DNA of 64,000 bases from Kordia sp050633145 (GCF_050633145.1 NZ_JBOEFY010000027.1:1-64000); one strand, 5' to 3'. Shown: positions 44,299-53,296, counted from the first letter of the stretch. Translations and numbers: made by a program. Notes: a model not told the origin generated them from the sequence alone.

Positions 44299-44433
44299 TT
44301 ATTGTGGGCAATGATGACGAAATGAAACCCAACAAGCCCATCCAGTTTTTCCTCCTTTTAAGGTTTTTTGAGAATTCATATCAACGATTAATTTTTTATT
44401 AAGCTTTAATGACTTAAGATTTCTTTTTTTCAT
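44299..44433 (-). CDS. small leader-type peptide (RiPP precursor-like)
   Basis: A 44-residue peptide. Leader MKKRNLKSLKLNKKLIVDMN then SQKTLKGG. The core after the double glycine is only 16 residues, KTGWACWVSFRHHCPQ, with two cysteines, two tryptophans and two histidines. This aromatic composition is unlike its neighbours. It lies 108 bp upstream of the peptide at 44056 with its own terminator between them. The upstream DNA lacks the TTACGG inverted repeat. Confidence 0.75.
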   Translation of the reverse strand: MKKRNLKSLKLNKKLIVDMNSQKTLKGGKTGWACWVSFRHHCPQ

Positions 44434-44597
44434 AATTACATGATTTTAAAATTAATAATACCCTGAAATTAAAGCTGAAAGGAGTTAAAAACAAGAATCG
44501 TAACATCTGTTTTATAAAATAAAGGATACAGTCTGTTGCATGAAGAAAATATTTTCAATAACCTATTTAAGGAATTAATAAAAACAGTTTTACACTG

Positions 44598-44696
44598 CTA
44601 GTTCGGTTGCGTTCTGTTAATATCTTCAACCGTTTGAGCGCCGCCATTAATTGAATTCATTTGTTCTTTCGTTAATTGTTCAAATTTTTCTAACAT
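44598..44696 (-). CDS. very small double-glycine leader peptide
   Basis: A 32-residue peptide, MLEKFEQLTKEQMNSINGG followed by a 13-residue tail AQTVEDINRTQPN. The leader is a classical bacteriocin/ComC-type double-glycine sequence, different from the LNKKS type of its neighbours and closer to the peptide at 1320. The tail has no cysteine, so disulfides or thioethers are excluded. It could be a secreted peptide pheromone. Small size makes the call less certain. Confidence 0.6.
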   Translation of the reverse strand: MLEKFEQLTKEQMNSINGGAQTVEDINRTQPN

Positions 44697-44836
44697 AATT
44701 AAGGTTTTAAAATTAATACTAACATATGCATCAAAAATTAAACCATAGTAAAAGCATAATTAAATAGTAGTGTGTCAATTAATTTCATGTTGCCAAATAA
44801 GTTTTGTAGTTTTATTCCGTAACCAATACTTCGATC

Positions 44837-45634
44837 ATGTCTATAAAAAGTTATCTTTTTTGCTGTGTTTTTTTATCATTGCTTTTTACAAGTTGCGCTC
44901 CTTCTTTTGATCTAAAGAAAGAAAGCGCCAACATTATAAAGTCCTTTGAAAAATTATCGAGTCCAGAGAAAAGAGTGGATATTTTTTATCCAGATTCTTA
45001 TAATAAGGATAGTATCAAAAATATACTTAAAGAAAACTCTCATATTATAAATGGTCTAAAAAAGTACACTAACAAATCTGATGTAAAGATTAACACCTTC
45101 AGTTCAACGATTACCATACAAAATCGTCTTTTTAGAATTGTCAATGTGACAGAGACATTAACTATTCCAAAAAAAGAGATTGATATTCCAATGAAAAATC
45201 TTAAAGCTTATTTACAAAACAATCTATATAAATACACTGAAGATACTACAAAATTGACTGCTACAGGAGATACCGATTTTATTGCCATTTATCATGAAAA
45301 TGCTTGGGAATATTTCGATTTTAATGTTTCCATCATGTATCATGCTTATGGCTTGAAAGACACTAAAAAATTAGTGCGATTGTATTATGATGAAGTTTTT
45401 GTTCCTGCTGAAGAAAAATGGGAAGCAGAAAGCATAAGAGACTTTAAAGAAATGTACAATGAAAGCAAAGGTCTTCCGCAGTATAAAGACTTAGATTTTG
45501 ACGCATACTGCGATTGTATGCTACAATATTATGAAAAGTTAGATTATGATAAAGATATTCCTGATGGTTATTTTGAAAGTGAAACGTTTCTTAATAATAT
45601 CTATAGTTGTCGAATTTTAACCAAACGCGAATAA
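44837..45634 (+). CDS. lipoprotein of unknown function
   Basis: A 265-residue lipoprotein with signal peptide ending LLFTSC. No recognised domain. The body is Lys/Glu/Asp-rich with many aromatic residues and a C-terminal cysteine cluster (DAYCDCMLQYYEKLDYD, then SCRIL). It lies between two groups of leader peptides but on the opposite strand. The YCDCM motif might form a disulfide. No function is proposed. Confidence 0.7.
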   Translation: MSIKSYLFCCVFLSLLFTSCAPSFDLKKESANIIKSFEKLSSPEKRVDIFYPDSYNKDSIKNILKENSHIINGLKKYTNKSDVKINTFSSTITIQNRLFRIVNVTETLTIPKKEIDIPMKNLKAYLQNNLYKYTEDTTKLTATGDTDFIAIYHENAWEYFDFNVSIMYHAYGLKDTKKLVRLYYDEVFVPAEEKWEAESIRDFKEMYNESKGLPQYKDLDFDAYCDCMLQYYEKLDYDKDIPDGYFESETFLNNIYSCRILTKRE

Positions 45635-45673
45635 CTTATCGGTTTTTCAGAGAATCTACCTAACGTGAAAGAG

Positions 45674-45697
45674 AAAAGCGAACCGAAGCTCGCTTTT
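45674..45697. terminator. hairpin terminator between the lipoprotein and peptide genes
   Basis: AAAAGCGA pairs with TCGCTTTT around loop ACCGAAGC. It follows the peptide at 45709 on the minus strand and lies 40 bp after the lipoprotein stop on the plus strand. Confidence 0.75.
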
Positions 45698-45708
45698 ACT
45701 ATTAAAGT

Positions 45709-45906
45709 TTATTTAGGAGCAGTACAAATTCCTGGAGAACCCGTATTGTAGCACCATCTATTTAATGTCCAGTTACAAAATTCAGGTTCTACAGAACAAA
45801 TTGGATGACCAGAAGTTATACCAAAACCTCCTTTTGCTTTCTCAGCAGTTAATGAAGAAACAGACTTCTTGTTAAGCTTCAATGATTTAAGATTCTTTTT
45901 TTTCAT
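45709..45906 (-). CDS. small leader-type peptide, four-cysteine core (RiPP precursor-like)
   Basis: A 65-residue peptide. Leader MKKKNLKSLKLNKKSVSSLT then AEKAKGG is the best example here of the flavobacterial LNKKS leader. The 38-residue tail has four cysteines and many aromatic and Ser/Thr residues (ICSVEPEFCNWTLNRWCYNT is its middle). The leader and about 70 bp of upstream DNA match the peptide at 44056, while the cores are unrelated and differ in length. No modification enzyme is seen. Confidence 0.8.
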   Translation of the reverse strand: MKKKNLKSLKLNKKSVSSLTAEKAKGGFGITSGHPICSVEPEFCNWTLNRWCYNTGSPGICTAPK

Positions 45907-45957
45907 GATATAAAATTTTGATTAGAATAGAAAAGTATAAAAACAAATTACAAACCA

Positions 45958-45976
45958 CTTACGGTAAAGCCGTAAG
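45958..45976. promoter_or_regulatory. inverted repeat CTTACGG-N5-CCGTAAG upstream of a peptide gene
   Basis: Perfect 7-bp arms with spacer TAAAG; its near edge lies 51 nt from the ATG at 45906, exactly as for the copy at 44242. The two peptide genes therefore probably share control. Confidence 0.6.
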
Positions 45977-46149
45977 AGAAAGAAAAGTAATGTTCAATTT
46001 ATAAAACGAACAATAAAATAAAAGTAATTATTAAACCATAAACTAATTACCAGCTCTCCTAGAAAAGTAACAGTAGTATGATTTAAACATTTCTTTTTTA
46101 ACTACTCGTGAATAATTTCTTTTTTATTCGAGAATCTTAGTAATATTCT

Positions 46150-46157
46150 TAAATTTG
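46150..46157 (+). promoter_or_regulatory. -7 promoter box for polA
   Basis: TAAATTTG matches TAnnTTTG, 23 nt before the polA ATG. Confidence 0.55.
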
Positions 46158-46180
46158 AATTTCCATCAAATTTTCGATTC

Positions 46181-49012
46181 ATGGCAGACCAAAAACGACT
46201 TTTTTTACTCGATGCGTACGCGCTTATTTTTAGAGGATATTATGCTTTTATTAAAAACCCCAGAATCAACTCGAAAGGGTTTGACACCTCAGCAGTTTTA
46301 GGATTTACCAATTCTTTGTTGGATGTTATAAAACGTGAACGACCAGATCATTTGGCGGTGTGTTTTGATAAAGGTGGAAGTGTAGATCGTGTAGAAGCGT
46401 TTCCAGAATATAAAGCTAACAGACAAGAAACTCCAGAAGCTATTCGGCTTGCAGTTCCATATATAGAAAGCATTTTAAAAGCAATGCACATTCCAATTAT
46501 CGTAAAATCAGGATATGAAGCCGATGATATTATTGGAACACTTGCCAAAAAAGCTGAAAAAGAAGGATACAAAACGTTTATGGTAACGCCCGATAAGGAT
46601 TTTGCGCAACTAGTTTCTGAAAATATATTTATGTACCGTCCACGATTTGGTGGCGGATACGAAACGTGGGGAATTCCTGAAGTACAAGAAAAATTTGGTG
46701 TAGAACGTCCAGAACAAGTCATTGATTTCTTAGGAATGATGGGCGATGCTGTCGATAATATTCCTGGATTGCCTGGTGTTGGAGAAAAAACTGCCAAGAA
46801 GTTTTTAGCAGCTTATGGAAGTATGGAAGGTTTACTTGCCAACACACACGAGCTAAAAGGAAAGATGAAGGAGAAAGTGGAAGCAAATGGCGAATTAGGC
46901 TTGCTTTCAAAACAACTAGCCACAATTATGCTAGATGTTCCTGTAGAGTTTCATGCAGAAAATTTTGAGTTGTCTCAACCAGATTTGGATGCTGTGAAAG
47001 AAATTTTTATGGATTTAGAATTCCGTAGGTTACTAGACAACTTAATCAAAACATTTAAAGCACCAGAAGAAAATTCCGCGGAAGCGAACACAAAAACAAC
47101 TTCTAAAGCTTCAAAACAAGCGGCGGCTACTGGACAATTTGATTTGTTTGCAGCACCTGGAGGCGGAAATGTTTCAGAAGAAGCAACCATTTCTGGATAT
47201 GAAACCATAAAAACTACCGATCATTTTTATCAATTAGCCAATACACCAATGGCTCGCAAAATGTTACTTAAAAAGTTACTTAAACAACAAAGTGTGTGTT
47301 TTGATACTGAAACAACAGGTTTAAAAGCGCTTGAAGTAGAATTGGTTGGGATTGCATTTTCATGGGAAAAAGGAAAAGGATATTATGTGGCGTTTCCAGA
47401 AGATCAAACAGAAACAAAAGAAATTTTAGAAGAATTCCGTCCGTTTTTTGAAAGTATGACGATTGAAAAAGTAGGACAAAATTTAAAATACGATATCAAA
47501 GTATTGTCAAACTATGATATGCCTGTAAAAGGACCAATTTTCGATACGATGATTGCGCATTATCTAATCAATCCAGATATGCGTCATAATATGGATGTGT
47601 TGGCGGAAACATATTTGAATTACCAAGCAGTTTCTATTGTAGAATTGATTGGTAAAAAAGGTAAAAATCAATTATCAATGCGACAAGTTCCGTTAGATCA
47701 ACAAACCGAATACGCCGTAGAAGATGCAGATATTACCTATCAGTTAAAAGAACATTTTATCAAAGAATTGGAAAGCGGTCATTTGACAAAATTATTTACA
47801 GACGTAGAAGTTCCGTTGGTAAGTGTACTTTCGGCAATGGAGATTGAAGGAATTAATTTAGATCCTGACTTTTTAGGTGGTTTATCTAAAGATTTAACAA
47901 CTGATGTTGATCGTTTAGAGAAGAATATTTTTGAGCAAGCTGGCGAAGAATTCAACCTAGCTTCACCAAAACAATTAGGTCCAATTTTGTTTGATAAATT
48001 AAAGTTAGTTGACAAACCTAAGAAGACTAAAACTGGACAGTATTCTACCGCAGAAGATGTACTTTCCTATTTAGCCAAAGACCATCAAATTGTTGCTGAT
48101 ATTTTAGAGTGGCGACAATATCGTAAACTACAAAGTACGTATGTAGATGCGTTGCCAAATGAAATTAATCCAAAAACCAATCGTATTCATACTGTGTATG
48201 CACAAGCCGTTGCTGCAACTGGAAGATTGAGTTCTAATAATCCGAATTTACAGAATATTCCAATTCGTACAGAACGCGGACGACAAGTGCGAAAAGCGTT
48301 TATTCCTAGAGATGAAAATTATGTGTTGCTTGCTGCCGATTATTCTCAGATAGAATTACGCATTATTGCAGCTTTGAGTGAAGAAGATACGATGATTCAA
48401 TCATTTAAAGATGGCGCGGATATTCACGCTTCTACAGCTGCAAGAGTATTTGATGTGCCGCTGGAAGAAGTAACACGTGAGCAACGTAGCAATGCAAAAA
48501 CTGTGAACTTCGGAATTATTTATGGAGTTTCTGCTTTTGGATTGAGCAATCAAACCGATTTGACACGAAGTGAATCTAAAGAGTTGATTGACACCTATTA
48601 TGAAACCTATCCAAAGTTAAAAGCCTATATGGCAAATCAGGTAGCGTTTGCGCGTGAAAACGGATATGTAGAAACGGTTTTAGGAAGACGTCGTTATTTA
48701 AAAGACATCAATTCTAGAAACGGAATTGTTCGTGGTGCAGCAGAACGAAATGCTGTAAACGCTCCAATTCAAGGAAGTGCAGCAGATATTATTAAGTTGG
48801 CAATGATTACGATTCACAATCGTTTTGAGAAAGAAGGTTTCAAATCGAAAATGTTATTGCAAGTACATGATGAATTGGTGTTTGATGCTCATAAAGACGA
48901 GTTGGAAACAATCAAACCAATTATCAAAGAAGAAATGGAAAATGCTTTTAAAATGAGCGTTCCATTAGATGTAGAAATTGGTATTGGACAAAATTGGTTG
49001 GAAGCACATTAA
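46181..49012 (+). CDS. polA: DNA polymerase I
   Basis: Removes RNA primers and fills gaps in replication and repair. The 943-residue protein has a 5'-3' nuclease domain (about 1-290; CFDKGG, EADDIIGTLA, VTPDKDFAQL, GDAVDNIPGLPGVGEKTA), a 3'-5' exonuclease domain with the DEDD start CFDTETTGL (about 370) so proofreading looks intact, and a family A polymerase domain with LLAADYSQIELRIIA (motif A), the O helix RSNAKTVNFGIIYG and QVHDELVFDAH (motif C, near 905). Monocistronic with its own promoter. Confidence 0.98.
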   Translation: MADQKRLFLLDAYALIFRGYYAFIKNPRINSKGFDTSAVLGFTNSLLDVIKRERPDHLAVCFDKGGSVDRVEAFPEYKANRQETPEAIRLAVPYIESILKAMHIPIIVKSGYEADDIIGTLAKKAEKEGYKTFMVTPDKDFAQLVSENIFMYRPRFGGGYETWGIPEVQEKFGVERPEQVIDFLGMMGDAVDNIPGLPGVGEKTAKKFLAAYGSMEGLLANTHELKGKMKEKVEANGELGLLSKQLATIMLDVPVEFHAENFELSQPDLDAVKEIFMDLEFRRLLDNLIKTFKAPEENSAEANTKTTSKASKQAAATGQFDLFAAPGGGNVSEEATISGYETIKTTDHFYQLANTPMARKMLLKKLLKQQSVCFDTETTGLKALEVELVGIAFSWEKGKGYYVAFPEDQTETKEILEEFRPFFESMTIEKVGQNLKYDIKVLSNYDMPVKGPIFDTMIAHYLINPDMRHNMDVLAETYLNYQAVSIVELIGKKGKNQLSMRQVPLDQQTEYAVEDADITYQLKEHFIKELESGHLTKLFTDVEVPLVSVLSAMEIEGINLDPDFLGGLSKDLTTDVDRLEKNIFEQAGEEFNLASPKQLGPILFDKLKLVDKPKKTKTGQYSTAEDVLSYLAKDHQIVADILEWRQYRKLQSTYVDALPNEINPKTNRIHTVYAQAVAATGRLSSNNPNLQNIPIRTERGRQVRKAFIPRDENYVLLAADYSQIELRIIAALSEEDTMIQSFKDGADIHASTAARVFDVPLEEVTREQRSNAKTVNFGIIYGVSAFGLSNQTDLTRSESKELIDTYYETYPKLKAYMANQVAFARENGYVETVLGRRRYLKDINSRNGIVRGAAERNAVNAPIQGSAADIIKLAMITIHNRFEKEGFKSKMLLQVHDELVFDAHKDELETIKPIIKEEMENAFKMSVPLDVEIGIGQNWLEAH

Positions 49013-49078
49013 GATTTTTGATTGACGATTTCAGATTTTTGATTCTTCGCTGAACTTTTGATTGACGATTGATGAGGT

Positions 49079-49103
49079 GTCATTCCTGCACAGGCAGGAA
49101 TCT
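49079..49103. repeat. REP-like hairpin repeat
   Basis: ATTCCTGC-ACAG-GCAGGAAT within GTC...CT, the second copy of the element at 40020-40044. The arms are identical and only the loop differs. Confidence 0.75.
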
Positions 49104-49145
49104 ATTTTATGAATGCACTCATCTTTCTTATACTATTTTTAATTT

Positions 49146-49200
49146 GAAACGTCTTTGCGAGGAGTTCCGACGCGGCAATCTGTTTTTTTTAGTAACAGAT
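49146..49200. repeat. dispersed intergenic element (GAAACGTCTTTGCGA...GGCAATCTG)
   Basis: Shares GAAACGTCTTTGCGA at its start and GGCAATCTGTTT and ACAGAT at its end with 63521-63604. The middle differs in length. Confidence 0.6.
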
Positions 49201-49321
49201 AGCTTCACTTTGTTCGTTATGGTATTTAAAATCTCTCAATACTAATATCTCAAAACTGTTTATTAGTTTGTTTATCGGCACAAGTTTTAAACTCGTGCTA
49301 ACAGTAAGATATTTCAAATAG

Positions 49322-49357
49322 AAAAGCACTAAAACAATGTTATGTTCTAGTGCTTTT
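49322..49357 (-). terminator. terminator of the lipoprotein gene at 49386
   Basis: AAAAGCACTA pairs with TAGTGCTTTT. The same arms recur after the paralogous gene at 50118. Confidence 0.75.
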
Positions 49358-49385
49358 TAGCTTTAAGAGTAGAATCTCACTTTAT

Positions 49386-49913
49386 TTATTGTTTTTCATA
49401 CATAAGAAGTATGTCTTCCTCTGCATGAACCGTAGTTCCATCATCTAGCAAAATTTCAAACCCTTCTGGAATTGAAAACGTAATGAAATTTCCACCGTTG
49501 TACTGCGCTTGAGATACGAAACCATCATCTTCAATAAGTGACAACAAACCACCACTTGTCATTGACCAAGTAACGGAATAAATATCACTATCGTTAACAC
49601 AATCACTTGTGTACGTGTACAAATCTTCTGTTTCCGCTACCAAGGAAGCACTTATATTTAAAAATGACGAAGAACTTACGACAGCTGTTCCGTCTTGATT
49701 AAACGTAATGGTTTCATTTTGATAACAGTTTGTTTGTCCGACTAAATCAATGGTTTTCTCAGTATCTTGATCAAGTAGATACGCATTTTCTAATATAAGA
49801 TTCGTCATTTTCCAGGTGCCCGGAATAAAAGATTCTAGAGAAGGAGCATCATCATCTGATGAACATCCTAACAATAAAGTACTCATTACATAAAATAGTA
49901 ATAGTTTTTTCAT
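49386..49913 (-). CDS. lipocalin-like lipoprotein, paralogue 1
   Basis: A 175-residue lipoprotein (signal peptide ending LLLGC) with SSDDDAP right after the cysteine, an acidic stretch fitting surface export. The body starts PGTWKMTNLILENAY and contains TNCYQNETITFNQDGTAVV, the pattern of the lipocalin-like lipoproteins common in flavobacteria. It is a tandem paralogue of the gene at 50118, sharing GTWKMT, NCYQNETI, GTAV, EDDGF and the EGFEI segment. Ligand unknown. Confidence 0.8.
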   Translation of the reverse strand: MKKLLLFYVMSTLLLGCSSDDDAPSLESFIPGTWKMTNLILENAYLLDQDTEKTIDLVGQTNCYQNETITFNQDGTAVVSSSSFLNISASLVAETEDLYTYTSDCVNDSDIYSVTWSMTSGGLLSLIEDDGFVSQAQYNGGNFITFSIPEGFEILLDDGTTVHAEEDILLMYEKQ

Positions 49914-50052
49914 AATAATTGGTTTTAATTAGTATTAATGTTGTGTCAAACATAAGTACTAGCAAAAAAAAACTCAACTATTTAAGAAAACCTTAGTGCA
50001 GTTTTGTAAAATTTTTAACGTGATTGATCCACTTTACAAATACAGAAATAAA

Positions 50053-50083
50053 AAAAGCACTAAACATTACATTTAGTGCTTTT
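50053..50083 (-). terminator. terminator of the lipoprotein gene at 50118
   Basis: AAAAGCACTAAA pairs with TTTAGTGCTTTT; the minus-strand transcript continues into six T. Same arms as the terminator at 49322, so it was copied with the gene. Confidence 0.85.
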
Positions 50084-50117
50084 CTATATTTATAAAGCTT
50101 ACAGGCGTATTTGTCGC

Positions 50118-50636
50118 TTATTGTTTTGTATATGTAATGGTAACGTCTTCTTCCGATACAACATTAAATCCTCCTGAATAAATTTCAAAACCTTCAGAAA
50201 CTACGATTGTAAATTGGTTGCTTCCATTATATGTAGCTGTAACGGTGAATCCATCATCTTCTTGAAATGATAAGGTTGAGCCATTCAATGTCCAATTTGT
50301 TGGAGTAATCTCAGCTTCATTTTCACAATTTATTGTATATGTGAATTCATCTGTTGTTCCTACTACTAAATCTGCTACAACAGTTAAGAAAGAATTTGAA
50401 AGTGCCACAGCAGTTCCGCCTTCATTTATTTGAATTGTTTCGTTTTGATAGCAATTTGTTTCAGAAATGATTTCTCTACTTGCAGTTCCGTCGCCGTTGA
50501 AATCATACGAATTTTCTACTTCAAACGAAGTCATTTTCCAAGTTCCTATTATAGGATCTACAGTTGGCGCATCATCATCTGATGAACACGAAAATAAAAA
50601 TAAACTTAATGCCGATAATAGTAGTATTTTTCTCAT
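50118..50636 (-). CDS. lipocalin-like lipoprotein, paralogue 2
   Basis: A 172-residue lipoprotein with signal peptide ending LFLFSC and SSDDDAP after the cysteine. It carries GTWKMTSFEVENSYDFNGDG and TNCYQNETIQINEGGTAVAL, matching paralogue 1 along its whole length. The two genes and their terminators are a tandem duplication. Predicted surface lipoprotein of unknown ligand. Confidence 0.8.
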   Translation of the reverse strand: MRKILLLSALSLFLFSCSSDDDAPTVDPIIGTWKMTSFEVENSYDFNGDGTASREIISETNCYQNETIQINEGGTAVALSNSFLTVVADLVVGTTDEFTYTINCENEAEITPTNWTLNGSTLSFQEDDGFTVTATYNGSNQFTIVVSEGFEIYSGGFNVVSEEDVTITYTKQ

Positions 50637-50663
50637 AATAATGGTTTAAATTGTTAACGCATA

Positions 50664-50678
50664 CAATTTATCAAATTG
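50664..50678. promoter_or_regulatory. near-palindrome CAATTTATCAAATTG
   Basis: Same half-sites (CAATTT and AAATTG) as the palindromes at 20991 and 22901, but with a 3-nt instead of 2-nt spacer. It lies between divergent genes at 50636 and 50870. AT-rich, so chance is possible. Confidence 0.3.
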
Positions 50679-50869
50679 CATGCCGAAATTAGTGAAAAAA
50701 ATCGTCATAGTATCTACCTGATTCCTTGATAGATATCTGAAATAGATTTGTAAGATTAGTTCTATAACTCATTAAAGAATTCCAGATTAATCGCATACCT
50801 AATACTAGGTAGTTTTATCATGTATACACAAGTTACTTTTATAGTATCTAACATTTAAAAGATACCATT

Positions 50870-51292
50870 ATGAAAAGTAAACACATTCTAAAAATTGCCT
50901 TGTGCATAGGTTGCTTCTTCTTTATCACGAATAGTTTTGCACAAAAAAAGACCATTAATTACTATCCGTATGCTATGTATTGGGTAAACTTTGATGCTAA
51001 AAAACCTAATCACTTAAATTCTGTTCAAGTCATGTTCATTGGTTCAATAAAATCCACAAAATGTTCAGAAAATGGACGCTATGGTTGGCAATCTGGAATT
51101 GGGCATCAATTTAGAGAACATGTAGAAGCCTATTACAAAAGCAAACTAGGCGTATATTCTAAACGTGCAAAAGATGCTGGCGGATATTGGCGTTTTGGCG
51201 CTATTCAAGATTTACCTGGAGTTCGTGCTCGAATGGCAAAACGCTACCCAAGAGTCGTTTTTGTCAATGACTTTACATTTTATTGTAAATAG
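50870..51292 (+). CDS. small secreted protein of unknown function
   Basis: A 140-residue protein with a signal peptide (cleavage after SFAQ). The mature part is basic and aromatic (YYPYAMYWVNFDAKKPNH, AYYKSKLGVYSKRAKDAGGY) and has two cysteines (KCSE and the C-terminal FYCK). I recognise no family. It starts 70 bp before the histidine kinase gene on the same strand, so a link to that two-component system is possible but not shown. Confidence 0.7.
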   Translation: MKSKHILKIALCIGCFFFITNSFAQKKTINYYPYAMYWVNFDAKKPNHLNSVQVMFIGSIKSTKCSENGRYGWQSGIGHQFREHVEAYYKSKLGVYSKRAKDAGGYWRFGAIQDLPGVRARMAKRYPRVVFVNDFTFYCK

Positions 51293-51361
51293 TCTATCCA
51301 AAAAGAGATAGGGAATAAAACAATTCACCACAAAATAATTCAGTATATTTAAGTAATTATT

Positions 51362-53296
51362 ATGATCAATCGTATGAGAAGTATCATTATATTTTTCCTC
51401 TTATTCCCTGTCTATCTTTTAGGACAAAATGCTCAAATAGATAGTCTTTCTAACGCATTCAAAAAAACAACAGATTCATACACTAAAGCAAAAATAGCAC
51501 TCCAATTGGCAAAGTTGCACGAACGTGTCGATTTAGCAAAAGCGAAAATGTATGCATACCAAGCATTAAACTTTACTACAAATGATTCTTTAAAAGCAGA
51601 AACCACAAACGAAATTGGTCGCTTGCATTTCTTTACAGGAAAACTAGATTCTGCTTCTATTTATTTTGAAAAAACTAAAAACACTTTTACCGTTTTAAAA
51701 GACAGCAATCGCGTTGCATCTGTAAATATTAGTTTAGGTGCTATTTATCTTAGAAATGGAGATTATAAAAAAACAATTGCTACCTTAACTGAAAGTGCTT
51801 CTTTTTTTGAGAATCATGATGATGAATTAAATGCTGCAAAATGTTATAGTAATATTGCGAGCGCTTTCGCAGAATTAGAAAACTATGATACTGCTATAAC
51901 CTATAGTGAAAAAGCACTTCGCATATTTAGCGCAAATAACTTAGTTCAGTATGAATTGATTACGCTACCCAATTTAGCTACACAGTATTTCAAAAAAGGT
52001 GATACTATAAAAGCAATTGGTTATTACAATAAAGCTGAAACTTTAGCCGAAAATTTAAGCAACAAACGATCTTTATCCATGATTTACAATAATCTTGGAA
52101 ATTTATATTTAGATAGCGATTCCGAAAAGGCAAAAACATATCTTGAAAAAGCATACGTATTAAAAAATGAATTAAATCTTAAATCTGGAATTGAAGTAAC
52201 CGAAAGCAATCTTGGTTATTTATATTTAAAAAATAAAGAATACGCCAAAGCAATTTCGCTCTTGCAAAAAGCAACACACACAATTAAAGGAAAGCAATTA
52301 GCTATAATATATACGTATTTAAAAGATGCATACGAAGGATTGGATAATACAGCGAAAGCATTGGAATTCTCTGAAAAATCAAGAGTTTTAAATGATAGTT
52401 TGCTTAGTGCTGAACATCAAAATATAATTCTCGATATACAGGCAAAATACGAAAGTGAGAAAAATGAAAAACAGATAATTCAACTACAATCCGATAATCT
52501 TGAGGCAAATTATAAGAGAAAGAAAAACAGAAATCTTCTATTTATAGCTTTAGGCATTTTAGCAATTACGCTTTTTGTCGTGTATATACTTCTTAAAAAT
52601 GCAAAACGAAAACGTATTATACTAGCACAGAATAATACAATAAAACAACAAGAGTTTAATCAGGTTTTAAAAGCAAAAGAACTTGAAGGAATTGACGCAA
52701 TTCTTACTGCACAAGAAGAAGAACGCTCTGATATTGCTGCGGATTTACATGATAATTTAGGGAGCAAAATAGCGACTTTAAAGTTATATGTAGAAAACTA
52801 CGATACTGCCGAAGATTTTTATAGTTACTATGACAAATTGAAACTTTTGATTAACGACACGTATGGAGAAATTAGAGCAATTTCAAAGAACAAATTTTTT
52901 GGCGCTCGAATAGACAAAGGACTTATTGCTTCTACAAAAGCTATTGCCAATCAAATTTCTGACACTAAAAAATTAACGATCAAAGTCATCAATGTTGATG
53001 TAAATAAACGCCTTGAAAACGCTGCGGAAATTCAAATTTTCAGAATCATACAAGAGTTGCTAACCAATAGCATAAAACATGCGAACGCCAGCGAGGTTAT
53101 CATTCAGTTTTCTGAGGAAAATAACATCTTAAATATTATTGTAGAAGATAATGGTAAAGGATTCGACATTACAAAAAACACAACAGGAACTGGACTTATT
53201 AATATTGAAAAAAGAGTAGAAAAATTGAATGGTGAATTGGTAATCGATTCCACCTTAAACAACGGAACAACCGTTATTTTAAACATTCCAATGTGA
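51362..53296 (+). CDS. TPR sensor histidine kinase (HisKA_3 type)
   Basis: A 644-residue sensor kinase. Signal peptide (cleavage near YLLGQ), periplasmic tetratricopeptide repeats (about 25-365), one membrane helix (RNLLFIALGILAITLFVVYI, about 391-411), then the HisKA_3 dimerisation domain with the phospho-acceptor in QEEERSDIAADLHDNLGSKI (His about 464) and a HATPase domain with ELLTNSIKHANASEVI and EDNGKGF. Together with the response regulator it forms a NarL-type two-component system. The stop overlaps the regulator's GTG start (GTGA). Confidence 0.92.
   Translation: MINRMRSIIIFFLLFPVYLLGQNAQIDSLSNAFKKTTDSYTKAKIALQLAKLHERVDLAKAKMYAYQALNFTTNDSLKAETTNEIGRLHFFTGKLDSASIYFEKTKNTFTVLKDSNRVASVNISLGAIYLRNGDYKKTIATLTESASFFENHDDELNAAKCYSNIASAFAELENYDTAITYSEKALRIFSANNLVQYELITLPNLATQYFKKGDTIKAIGYYNKAETLAENLSNKRSLSMIYNNLGNLYLDSDSEKAKTYLEKAYVLKNELNLKSGIEVTESNLGYLYLKNKEYAKAISLLQKATHTIKGKQLAIIYTYLKDAYEGLDNTAKALEFSEKSRVLNDSLLSAEHQNIILDIQAKYESEKNEKQIIQLQSDNLEANYKRKKNRNLLFIALGILAITLFVVYILLKNAKRKRIILAQNNTIKQQEFNQVLKAKELEGIDAILTAQEEERSDIAADLHDNLGSKIATLKLYVENYDTAEDFYSYYDKLKLLINDTYGEIRAISKNKFFGARIDKGLIASTKAIANQISDTKKLTIKVINVDVNKRLENAAEIQIFRIIQELLTNSIKHANASEVIIQFSEENNILNIIVEDNGKGFDITKNTTGTGLINIEKRVEKLNGELVIDSTLNNGTTVILNIPM

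Larger units (their letters stand above)
49013..49321. other. repeat-rich intergenic region after polA
   Basis: No gene is seen. It holds repeated TTTTGATTGACGATT blocks, the hairpin repeat at 49079 and the element at 49146. Confidence 0.6.

Noticed and set aside
22996..45906. Calling the leader peptides confirmed lanthipeptides
   Set aside because: Only the leader resembles the family; no LanB, LanC or dehydratase is present, and one tail has a single cysteine and another peptide none.
46348..46797. 149-residue open frame antisense to polA
   Set aside because: Shadow of the 5' nuclease domain of polA.
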